From contig JAJEKV010000014.1 of the NCBI GenBank assembly GCA_021234155.1, forward strand, positions 14,126,494 through 14,190,493: a stretch of DNA of 64,000 bases. Direction: 5' to 3'. Positions 50,301 through 64,000 of this stretch are shown in pieces (the stretch's first letter is position 1; each line of letters opens with the position of its first letter). The notes under the pieces were generated by a model. That model did no database searches. It was not told the origin of the DNA and saw only the letters and a program-made list of their open reading frames with translations. Made by a program: the position numbers and the translations under genes. This stretch comes from Isoetes taiwanensis (taxonomy: Eukaryota; Streptophyta; Lycopodiopsida; Isoetales; Isoetaceae).

Positions 50301-51120
50301 TTTCTCAATAGGAAACGAATTGTGGAACTGTGGGAGGTTTATGGACCTTACCCTTATAAGTTGATTTAAGGTTTAAGGACTTTTATATCAATATCACTTC
50401 CTTTATCGTGATAGTTTCTATTATTAATCCTTGGCCCTCAGATTATGGAAGATTGATTCCTTAAAATCTTCCACATCAAAGACCAGTATTGAATATTAAG
50501 AAAAAACTCTGGCATGAATCAATGGTATAAAATATATCAAGCTGTTTAAACTTTATTATTGCAACAGAGAGCAATGGTTGTACATTTCCACAAGAAAAAA
50601 AAAAAAAAAAAAAAAAACCAAGTTGTCTGGCTATGGCCTTCAAGTAAGGCATCAGTTTTGAATAACGATGCAGATCTGTATGAGGGCATACGACACAAAT
50701 ATTAAACAAGCAGAAACACATTCATAGTTTGACCAAAAGAATCAGACGTCCCTTCCCTTCTTCATCCTTTGATCTTTTCATCCAGGAATCAAATCAAAAT
50801 TACAGGCAAAATCAACCCATCAAAGCAAATTATAACCCTGAATTGAACCTCTAGGCCAATCGCTCAAATCCCTACAATTGCTGGAGCATTCAGGTCAGAA
50901 GCCCTCTTTGTACTATTTTGAACCTTTCACAGGCTAGAAAGCCTCAAAGTGTCAAGACCTACAGACTGAAGGATTTTTACATAAGATTAAGGACCTAGCA
51001 AATGTCTCTGATACCTAATCAACTGTGTCCAGCAGAGCCATTAGGATTTTTAAGGTTGTCGTGCCACTGCCTGCCAAGGAAAATAAGAAACAAGACCCTG
51101 TGTCTTTTGACCGGATAATA
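44360..51120. other. Long gene-poor stretch
   Basis: No gene can be supported. Visible structure: a tandem duplication at 48964-49266; three spaced copies of GATATTGAAGAGGGAA at 48100-48220; a poly-A run near 50590-50617; and a stretch at 46130-46310 built of AAGGGxxTTTT-type words, possibly an old MITE. Short frames at 46.4, 47.9, 48.4 and 49.8 kb lack motifs. Confidence 0.5.
48964..49266. repeat. Tandem duplication, 156-bp period, two copies
   Basis: TGTTTGAAGAGT(C/T)TTTGGATGG and the following sequence through TTATTTGATAAAGGTTG occur at 48964 and again at 49120, with scattered substitutions and small indels. Confidence 0.8.
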
Positions 51121-51124
51121 ATAA

Positions 51125-51533
51125 GGGTGATTTTCCACTAGAGTGGTGTCTCATATTTTAGCCATTTCTGTTGGGCCACATAAGCAAATAAGAAAGAAAC
51201 GATTTTCTACTTTTAAAAATAAGACATGTCCTGTTTAGGTTTGGATAGGTTCGGTTCCTCCTTTTAAGGGGAATGGAGTCTTATTTTATACCGGGGGATT
51301 TCCCCTGGTATAAAATAAGACAGTGTCACATATGTTAAAAATATCATTAAAATAAGACATGTCCTTTTTTTAGGGGGGTTTTCCACTAGCATCTTGATGG
51401 CGTCTTATTTTATGATACCTTATAGTGGAAAAAAAATTCAATTTTATGTGTCGTATTTTTTGATTTGGAGTCATAAACGGTGTCATATCTCAATGTGACA
51501 ATCTTATTTTATGACTATAGTAGAAAATCACCC
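51125..51533. mobile_element. Foldback MITE of the 10.4 kb family
   Basis: Terminal inverted repeats GGGTGATTTTCCACTA and TAGTAGAAAATCACCC match at 15 of 16 positions, and both sides have TAA (51122-51124 and 51534-51536). The centre, 51278-51321, is an almost perfect 44-base palindrome around CCGGGGGATTTCCCCTGG. A second end-like word, GGGGTTTTCCACTA, lies near 51376. The internal word GGGCCACATAAGCAAAT is shared with the element at 10.4 kb. No coding capacity. Confidence 0.75.
51278..51321. repeat. Near-perfect palindrome at the MITE centre
   Basis: GTCTTATTTTATACC on the left pairs with GGTATAAAATAAGAC on the right. The loop region is GGGGATTTCCCC-like and itself self-complementary. Confidence 0.85.
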
Positions 51534-51879
51534 TAAGAAATAACAATAAAAAGTCTACTGTTGCCATTACTCTAAAGGCAAACCCAATTTGTGGCATTCA
51601 ATCGAAGAAAAATCCGAAGCGACGATAACTCAACCGTAATAGATTTACTTATGGAGCGGGATCGTGTCTGCATCGCAAGACTTTCCAAATTATGCACTTT
51701 GCCACATTCTATTGTGGTACCAATGCCGCAAAAGCCAGAAGGTTTGCTTTAGATGATTCGCATCGTTTTTTAAAGGTTGGGGAGGTTGATTGATGGTTTT
51801 TCTTTCTGTTTCTGTTTTTATTAGGTGTAAGTTAGAAGGTTTATTTTTAGAGAGTCACATGGGCTTCCTTTGCATCCGT

Positions 51880-51970
51880 CAGACCCAAATGCCCAAGGAT
51901 TCTCTGATCCGGCTAGCTCCGGCATCCTTCAGACCCAAACTTGCCAAGGATTCTCTAATCCGGCTACCTC
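51880..51970. repeat. Two-copy tandem repeat, about 50 bp
   Basis: CAGACCCAAA followed by GCCCAAGGATTCTCTGATCC recurs as CAGACCCAAA followed by TGCCAAGGATTCTCTAATCC. Both copies end CGGCTA(G/C)CTC. Confidence 0.75.
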
Positions 51971-52666
51971 TGGCTGTCTGTGGCAGCGCAGAAGATCTCT
52001 TGCGTGGAATAGAGCGGAGCAGGTGTTGTGGCAAGTCTAGGTTTTTGGCACAGGGTCACCGGGCTGCCCTTTGAGCTCCGGTTCCGCAAAACTGGCGAAC
52101 GGCTAGGTCACACAACAGCTGGGTCACAGCTGGTTCAAATGGCTGAGCAGAAATCGCCTGTCAAAGTCTTTCGTAAAAGTTTTTGCTGTCTACAGGGTTC
52201 GTTTCTTAAAGGTTTTTGCTGTTTCTTCGTATTTGCCATAGCCAGAAGAAATGCAAAGCTTACTTCGTGCCCTTCTTTGTGATTCAAAAGTTTACTGTCT
52301 GCATCCAGAACAGGAAGAATCGATCATTTAGCTTTCTTTCCTCTTCCATTTCTGTACCTCTGAATCTCGCTTTTTGGTTGTGGCCATTGCGTGTGCTGTA
52401 GCTATAGGTGCTTCATTCACTGGAGGTTATCAGGTTTAGGCTCTGGCTTCATCGAACCACTGATTTGTGCATGTATTTGCACATATTTTTGTGTATTTGT
52501 CATTTATATGTGACAATTCAATGGTTTAACAATGGTCACAAGTTTTAAAAAATACAAAAGGTTGCACTTAGCGATAAGGTTGCACTTAGCCATAAGAAAG
52601 GTCGAAAATAGAAATAGGACCACCACAAAAAGAAGCTGCTCAAACTTGATCAACCATACGAATTTT

Positions 52667-52716
52667 CATACAATACAATACACAAATCTTAGTTCCCACC
52701 ATTGGAAGAATACGTA
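52667..52716. repeat. Direct repeat, left copy, flanking the kinase fragment
   Basis: ACAATACAATACACAAATC followed by TAGTTCCCACCATTGGAAG and AATAC recurs at about 53688-53736 with one or two changes. The two copies lie about 1 kb apart in the same orientation. Confidence 0.75.
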
Positions 52717-52865
52717 ACCTACACCACCTTGAAATTCCTTAAGATTACCTACAAAGTTTTTTTCATGTCTTTTTTAAGTGTTTTCGAGTGTTTTATCTGT
52801 GTTAAATTTCAGGCGGCGGTCTGGTGGCGCCGCCACCACAATATACAATAAGATTACAATACAAA

Positions 52866-53237
52866 ACATTTGCCGGATTGCCGCTGTCTGAGACTATGCA
52901 GATCACTGCCAGGGCAAAACTCCATAACCAAACAAGAAAATTGAGCCGTTTCAAAGTGGGCATAAAGCGTAGGCAAGAAAGGATGATCCAAAGAAGCAAG
53001 GATTTCTCGTTCCGTGTCAGCCCTTGGAAGCTTATTGCGGGAAGCCAAAGCAGTTTTGTCCATAACCTTCATAGCAAAACAGCATCCGGCGCCTCTGAGC
53101 TCTGCAAGATAAACACTGCCAATATCCCCGCTTCCAAGACGCTGCAAAAGCCTGAAATGGCTTAATCCAACCTTTCCGTCCCTTTCCCCCAGAAGCTTGA
53201 TCGCTTCCCATCTCCAATCGTTTGCTTTGTGCGGCTT
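52866..53237 (-). pseudogene. AGC-VIII protein kinase fragment (D6PK/KIPK type)
   Basis: On the minus strand the frame reads [13 protein letters not shown], then [20 protein letters not shown] (glycine loop), [17 protein letters not shown] (ATP lysine), [39 protein letters not shown], and ends at SGK. This is the N-lobe of plant AGC-VIII kinases of the D6PK/KIPK group, which phosphorylate PIN auxin carriers. The catalytic loop, DFG and the family's large insert are absent: similarity stops at 52866. Upstream residues (53240-53330) are unrelated to the family. The piece lies between direct repeats, and its short GC-rich flanks (GGCGGCGCCACC and CGCCGAC words) differ from the AT-rich surroundings. 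A captured or truncated gene piece is inferred. Confidence 0.8.
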
Positions 53238-53687
53238 TTCTCTTCTCTCGACTACCAATACAAATAATAGAGTAAATCCAAATGACTCCACTACACTAAA
53301 CCAAGATTTACCGCCGTAAACAATCCGCATCGAGAGCGGATCTACACAAAAACCTGCAAAAAAAACCCAAAATCACATAAGTAATCAAGAAAACAGAAAA
53401 AAACACAGAAAAATCAAAAGAAAAGTAGATCAAACTGAAGCTTAGATCCTGGCGCCTCGATTGACGCCACTCCGACGCCCTGCCGCCGACTCCGACGCCC
53501 TAGCGCCGACGAAAAAGCTCCGGAGCTCCACTGCCGGAATACACGTCGGCAAAAAGGAAAAAGGGCATTAAACAATTAAAAAAATTATATTTATACCCCT
53601 GCCGACGTGGCAGGGGGAATTTCCAGGTGGATGTAGGCCACATAGGGAAACTTCCGCCACCTGGCGGTTTCCGGGTGGAAATCCGCA

Positions 53688-53738
53688 ATACAATACAATA
53701 CACAAATCCTAGTTCCCACCATTGGAAGAATACATACC
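53688..53738. repeat. Direct repeat, right copy
   Basis: This is the partner of 52667-52716, with nearly identical sequence, including TTCCCACCATTGGAAGAATAC. Confidence 0.75.
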
Positions 53739-54155
53739 CTCCCGCAATTGGAAGTGTAAACTTTATGGACCTACCCTTGACTCTTTTGCAACAGAGAGTT
53801 GGAATTTGAAGGAGGCGGGATTGCTGATTCGTCGCCGGTTGAACAGATCGTCCGCAGTTTGGGAAGGAAACAGTCCGGATCTTTCCTGAACCCGCTGTGT
53901 GTTTGCAGGAGACTGCTTGGCTTTATCCAGGCGATTGCAGCGAGCTGTTACATCTATCTGCGTGTTTGCAGCAGGTGAGGCTATTAACGGAGGAGCTTGG
54001 GCTGTCGGAGGTATTGTCCAATCAATCTCAAATTATCAGTTTGGCAAGAAGGCCACTTGCTGAAATTGTAGGTTAAGAATCTGGTCCAGCCAGCTCAATT
54101 GCCAACCCTAAGGTATAGCGGATTATTTTTGAGCAGGATCTCCATAAACTAGTGG

Positions 54156-60222
<6,067 letters not shown>

Positions 60223-60224
<2 letters not shown>

Positions 60225-60392
60225 ATAATAGCTGTCATAACGTTAAAACTAAACCAAATAATAGCTGTCTAACATTAGAATGAATCAAAATTAAACCAAA
60301 TAATAGCTGTCTTAACATTAGAATGAACCAAAATTAAGCCAAATAATAGCTGTCTTAACGTTAGAATGAACCAAAAGTAAACCAAAATCAAG
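60223..60392. repeat. Minisatellite just after the helicase stop codon
   Basis: AAATAATAGCTGTC begins at 60223, 60256, 60298 and 60341, so the units are about 33, 42 and 43 bp. Each unit also contains (A/G)TTAGAATGAACCAAAA-like sequence. The array begins inside the TAA stop and would form part of the 3' UTR. Confidence 0.85.
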
Positions 60393-60691
60393 TCTTATTT
60401 ATACTATGAATTTCATAATTTGATGTGACGCTGGGCAACTGTTCCATGAGCTTGACGCCCTTAATGTTTTTGCACCCCTTTTTTTGTTGTGTTGGGGGGT
60501 TTCTTATTTCGGGCCACAAAAGCTGCAATTGGGGTTTGAGACCTAGAATTCAAAAACTGCAACATGAACATAATCATGAGTTGGTTTGGTTGGATTCCAT
60601 TTGCATTCCATGCATGGGCTACAAATTTGACCCATCCTAAATAAAGACATGCATAACTTTAGCTCTAGTTCCATCTAGCTCTAGTTGCATC

Positions 60692-61506
60692 ATGATTTGT
60701 GTGCTCGACAACACACTGGAAGATCAAACACCAATTGATCAGCGGAAAAAGTTATTCCGCGGACAGCAACGTGTGCAAGGATGCCAAAGAAACCGGAAGT
60801 CCGAGACCCCGAGCCACATTGCAATGAAGGCAATACCAGAAGCTGTCAGCATGCTCACAGACTTAGAAGAGAGGCTGGTGTCAACTAGAATATCCTTTGC
60901 GAAAATAGCAATATCGGATCAATGGGTTAGGCCAAAACAGGGCTTCACGGTCTCTGCATCATTGTCGAAGCAACACATGCCCGTGCTCAGCGACGACCAC
61001 GCATCAATCAGGCTACAGCTAGAGAGGAGGATAGCAGACACACATCCCTACATGGAAGGGCTAGTCAACCCAACTGTCAAATAAGGGCCATGCACTACCT
61101 ACACAAACAACCCCTGTACGTGGAAGCACGCATCAAGATGAAGGATGAATGGGCCTCACAATTCAACAACCAATGCACAATACTCGAATTAGACGACATA
61201 GAGCCTAAGAGGGATGATGACGACCCAACACACATTGGGTAGACTCTATTGTGGAACATGCAACTTGAAAACATCCAGGACTTCAATGACAACGTCGTCG
61301 GCATCGTACCAGGACAGGGATCCCACCCAATGGGATTCTACCCCGTCCCAAACTACGAGGAGATGTGCTTCCCCCGCCTGTTCGGAGGCATGCAGCGGAA
61401 TCCAGCAATTTACCAGAACTTCACATACAAGGAAATATGCCAATGGGAATTACAAAATGTAGACCGAAGGTTTGCAATGGACCAAATCAATGTGTTCTTA
61501 AAGTAA
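60692..61506 (+). pseudogene. Helitron pre-Rep region (DUF6570-like and following block)
   Basis: The first frame has LTDLEERLVSTRISFAKIA, matching the LxxxEERLVSPRIPFM-type block found upstream of Helitron Rep domains. After a TAA at 61082, another frame gives IKMKDEWASQ, a TAG at 61241-61243, then SHPMGFYPVPNYEEMCFPRL, FGGMQRNPAIYQNFTYKEIC and WELQNVDRRFAMDQIN. EEMCFPxLF and CxWELxNVDRR are familiar Helitron signatures. The frame closes at 61504. The protein cannot be made intact. Confidence 0.8.
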
Positions 61507-61519
61507 TGAGATCCACTTT

Positions 61520-62600
61520 GTGCGCGGCTCCGCAAGCTTCCGAATCAGAAGAGGAGAGCACAACGACTTGAACATGTCTGCGCGCCAGGTTCAGGATAAA
61601 AATGCGCTCCGTGGCTTTTGCAAGAATAACACTGGTTACCACGACCTCAAATCATTATGTGCCTCACCCGACAAGCTAGATGCAGTAAAGAAAGATGCGC
61701 TTGGGCCCCGTCCATCTTTGACACATTCAGCATGGCAGAGTCAAGTGGACAGACCTCCTCGATGCTCTCAAACACCTCAATCTCGACACAGTGGCCACAA
61801 CAAACTCAGAAGGGTGGAACAATAAGAAGCTCGCGCTTGAACTCACGAGAGTCGACCCAGTCACATGCATGAGGTACTATGTCAACAGAGTTATGGGCCT
61901 CAAGAAGGTGCTCCAGAAGCCGCACGACATGATCGGCGAGGTCGCCAACTTTGTCCGCATCACCCAGTTCTGACAAAAAGGAAGCCCACACGACCACATG
62001 CAACTCTACATAAAAGACGCTCCACAATACCCAAATGCAACGTATGATGACATTATATCATTTGTTGACAAGCTCATCACAATGGACATCGAGATACTCC
62101 CAGATGAGCTACGAGCAATGCAGACACACATGCATATGCACACATGCAAAAAGAAATGAGGCATTGACTGCAGGTTCCACATGCCCCACTTCCCTGTCAG
62201 GGACACATGCATCTTAGACCTAGAAGACCACACTCCTGAAGAAGGAAAGGCCATGAAAGAGAGCAAGGACAAAATCAAAACGTGGCTGAAAGCATATTGG
62301 AAGGACAAAATGAAGACAATGGACGACTTGATGCAAGACACAGACCTTGATGAACAACAATACAAGAAGGTGCTCGCGTATGTCATCCAAGGCCTGAAGC
62401 TCTTCCTCAAGAGAAAGGTGAGTGACTGCAAGACAATAGCCTTCAACCCGCGCATCAGGACAATGTGGCAACACAGACTTCCAGTATATCTTCAACACCT
62501 ACGCTGTAGCCACATACTGCATATCATACATCAAGATAGCAGAAACCAACCTGTCTGCATCCTTGACGAAGATCATAGAGACCTGCAACAGGAATAACCA
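61520..62600 (+). pseudogene. Helitron Rep (HUH endonuclease) domain, broken
   Basis: The blocks run FRIRRGEHNDLN, GYHDLKSLCASPDKL, DTFSMAES, DALKHLNLDT, RVDPVTCMRYYVNRVMG, then KGSPHDHMQLYIKDAP with both metal-binding His codons (61989-61991 and 61995-61997). CRFHMPHFPVRDTCILD and LKLFLKRKV follow. The two catalytic Tyr codons are kept at 62515-62517 and 62527-62529 in TYCISYIK. Between the two His an Asp sits where a hydrophobic residue is usual. In-frame TGAs at 61971 and about 62157, and frame changes near 61740 and 62466, disable it. Rep nicks and joins single-stranded DNA during transposition. Confidence 0.85.
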
Positions 62601-63217
62601 GCACGTCGTCGAGAGGATTCGACAAATGGGCAATGCCATCATACACTCAGGGAAGATCTCCATCTCAGAGGCTATAATGCTCCTCCTCGGCATGCCCCTG
62701 CACACAAAGACACGTAGCATAATTTTCATCAACAGAAACATGCCGCAAAATAGACCCAAAGTCCTCAAGACGAAACAGGAGCTCGCAAAACTAGACCTGA
62801 GCAGCACAGACGTCCTTGCGCCCAACATCATCGACAAGTATAACATCATGGAGCACATCAGCCTCACGCAAGCAACCATGCTATACAAAGACGAGCAGGG
62901 GAAAAATTGTAAACAAAATGAGGAAGGACAGATCAGGCAACCTAAAACTGGCGATCCTCAGGTTCATCAAATTCAACGAGGACAAAGATATAGAAGCATG
63001 GGCATATGAACGACAACTGCTACATATACAATTCAGGACAGAGAAGAAACTCCTTGAAGGGCACCCCACCTACCACATCGCATACATGGCAAAGCAAGAA
63101 GAAATCGAGATAGCCCACATATCGCTAACATTTCAATGCAGAGGCGGTGCCCGCAACTGGGATGACATAGAAAGGATAGCCGACGACATTGATGAGCGAC
63201 GAATGTCGAATAAGTGA
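62563..63217 (+). pseudogene. Helitron Rep-to-helicase linker region
   Basis: IRQMGNAIIHSGKISISEAI and MLLLGMPLHTKTRSIIFINR match the Helitron block usually written RxLGNxxLxxRELSAQEAxxxLLGLPLxxSSRxVxFVN. LSSTDVLAPNIIDKYNIMEH follows, as in the family. A frame change near 62910 continues the region as FIKFNEDKDIEAWAYERQLL and EKKLLEGHPTYH. The order and spacing are right for a Helitron. Confidence 0.8.
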
Positions 63218-63383
63218 GGATGGCGATGACAGCGAGGACGAGTTTGACGCTGCAGATCTCTCACACTTACATACTACGACGGTCCCCTCAAGCGGTATGC
63301 CGCCACAAGAGCCCACAACAAACATGAACCTCACCCATTCCAACAAGCTAACCACCTTCCTTCCCTTGTAGTTCGAGAGGACA

Positions 63384-64000
63384 ATGGTACCGAACAAACA
63401 AATTACACCCAACGAGATCTACCATGCGATGGTCGAGACGTTGAAAGTGAAGCAATGGCTACTTTACGATGACATCATGTACAAGAAGACCCACGATCCA
63501 ACCCATAGGTAGAACCTCTTCCTCATGGGTGGTGCATTCTTCAATGCCTCATCGAGGGACAAAAGCGCCTCTTCCAGCAAGAGCTCCCGACCCAATGAGC
63601 AGGCCATCGTTCGCTATAGCTGCGTACATAGACAGGGCAGTAGACAACGTTGGTGGCACCACCCTGCATACGGCATTCGGCATAAGATCAACGACAACAT
63701 TCAGAAACAAGGACCATGCCAAAGTCCGGCATGCTGCTAATGGGAAAGAACGCATATGAAGCGGTGAAATTGCTGATGATCGACGAGATCTCAATGGTCG
63801 ACGCCGCCTCCTCTTCCATAACCGGCGCTCTGCAACAAGCAAGTAGCAAACCCACGAAAAAACTAGCAACGCGAGACTAACATCTCCTCGTGACTACCGT
63901 GCAGGTACAAGGCTACCGCCACCCCCATACCATTCGGAGGCATGTCAGTTATCGTAGTCGGAGACTTCTACCAACTCAAGCCAATGTTCGACAAGTGGAA
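63384..64000 (+). pseudogene. Helitron Pif1-type helicase, broken and cut by the edge
   Basis: The start reads PNEIYHAMVETLKVKQ, then LFLMGGA where the P-loop should follow. The usual GxGxGKS/T is not recognisable, and the frame is shifted there. NVGGTTLHTAFGI, KLLMIDEISMVDA (Walker B, DE present) and FGGMSVIVVGDFYQLKP are clear Pif1/Helitron motifs in successive frames. The remaining helicase motifs lie beyond 64000. The helicase would unwind DNA during rolling-circle transposition. Confidence 0.85.

Larger units (their letters stand above)
60692..64000 (+). mobile_element. Helitron, degenerate, continuing past the right edge
   Basis: A chain of plant Helitron blocks in the correct order lies on the plus strand: a pre-Rep region, the HUH Rep nuclease, a linker and a Pif1-type helicase. 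Frame changes and stops break every block. Base composition is visibly more GC-rich, with many ACA, CAC and GAC codons, than the AT-rich flanks. The 3' end (CTRR with hairpin) lies outside the window. I cannot fix the 5' TC end. Helitrons move by rolling-circle replication. Confidence 0.88.

Noticed and set aside
60692-64000. Endogenous large DNA virus or viral helicase region
   Set aside because: The helicase and upstream blocks match the Helitron order (pre-Rep, HUH Rep, linker, Pif1 helicase) exactly; no capsid or viral polymerase motif is seen.
60692-64000. Alternative genetic code suggested by in-frame TGA codons in the Helitron
   Set aside because: TAA and TAG also interrupt the frame and there are several frame shifts, so ordinary decay explains it.

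Overview
This window looks like nuclear DNA of a land plant. Genes have GT-AG introns, the background is AT-rich, and gene families are plant-typical: an LRR-XI receptor kinase, a plastid-targeted FAD oxidoreductase, an ECT-type YTH protein, AGC-VIII kinase sequence and many PPR fragments. The wording of the PPR relics (tandem units of the VSWNSxLAAxxQNG and LKACxxIGAxxxG kind) and the transposase-like gene at the left edge remind me most of a fern or lycophyte. That is an impression, not a proof.

Layout. 0-1.6 kb: broken transposase-like gene (-), cut by the left edge. About 5.7-6.0 kb: relic of an EF-Tu gene (-). 6.9-10.0 kb: intact two-exon LRR receptor kinase (-). 10.3-12.9 kb: nested transposon remains with a P-class PPR fragment. 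16.7-17.9 kb: two PPR relics in opposite orientation. 23.7-24.5 and 43.2-44.4 kb: two inverted copies of a hairpin-rich repeat. 26.0-31.8 kb: Ty3/gypsy LTR retrotransposon with near-identical LTRs but a broken interior. 32.8-33.8 kb: PLS-type PPR pseudogene. 34.9-36.3 kb: intact plastid FAD oxidoreductase (+). 37.2-39.7 kb: eight-exon YTH gene (-) with an in-frame TAA inside the YTH domain. 41.7-42.1 kb: clean but unidentified exons (-). 51.1-51.5 kb: foldback MITE. 52.9-53.2 kb: kinase gene fragment between direct repeats. 54.2-60.2 kb: intact ten-exon DEAH helicase of the DHX37/Dhr1 type (+). 60.7-64.0 kb: degenerate Helitron (+) running off the right edge.

The intact genes do not form a pathway. 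The receptor kinase would act at the plasma membrane, the oxidoreductase in plastids, the YTH protein on m6A RNA, and the helicase in nucleolar ribosome biogenesis. The window is mainly a record of repeated transposon insertion, gene-fragment capture and decay between a few housekeeping genes.

I see no wholly new biological system. The strongest items for follow-up are the single stop codon in an otherwise intact YTH gene, the foldback repeat family, the possible gene-fragment captures, the unidentified exons at 41.7-42.1 kb, and the contrast between young LTRs and a damaged retrotransposon interior.
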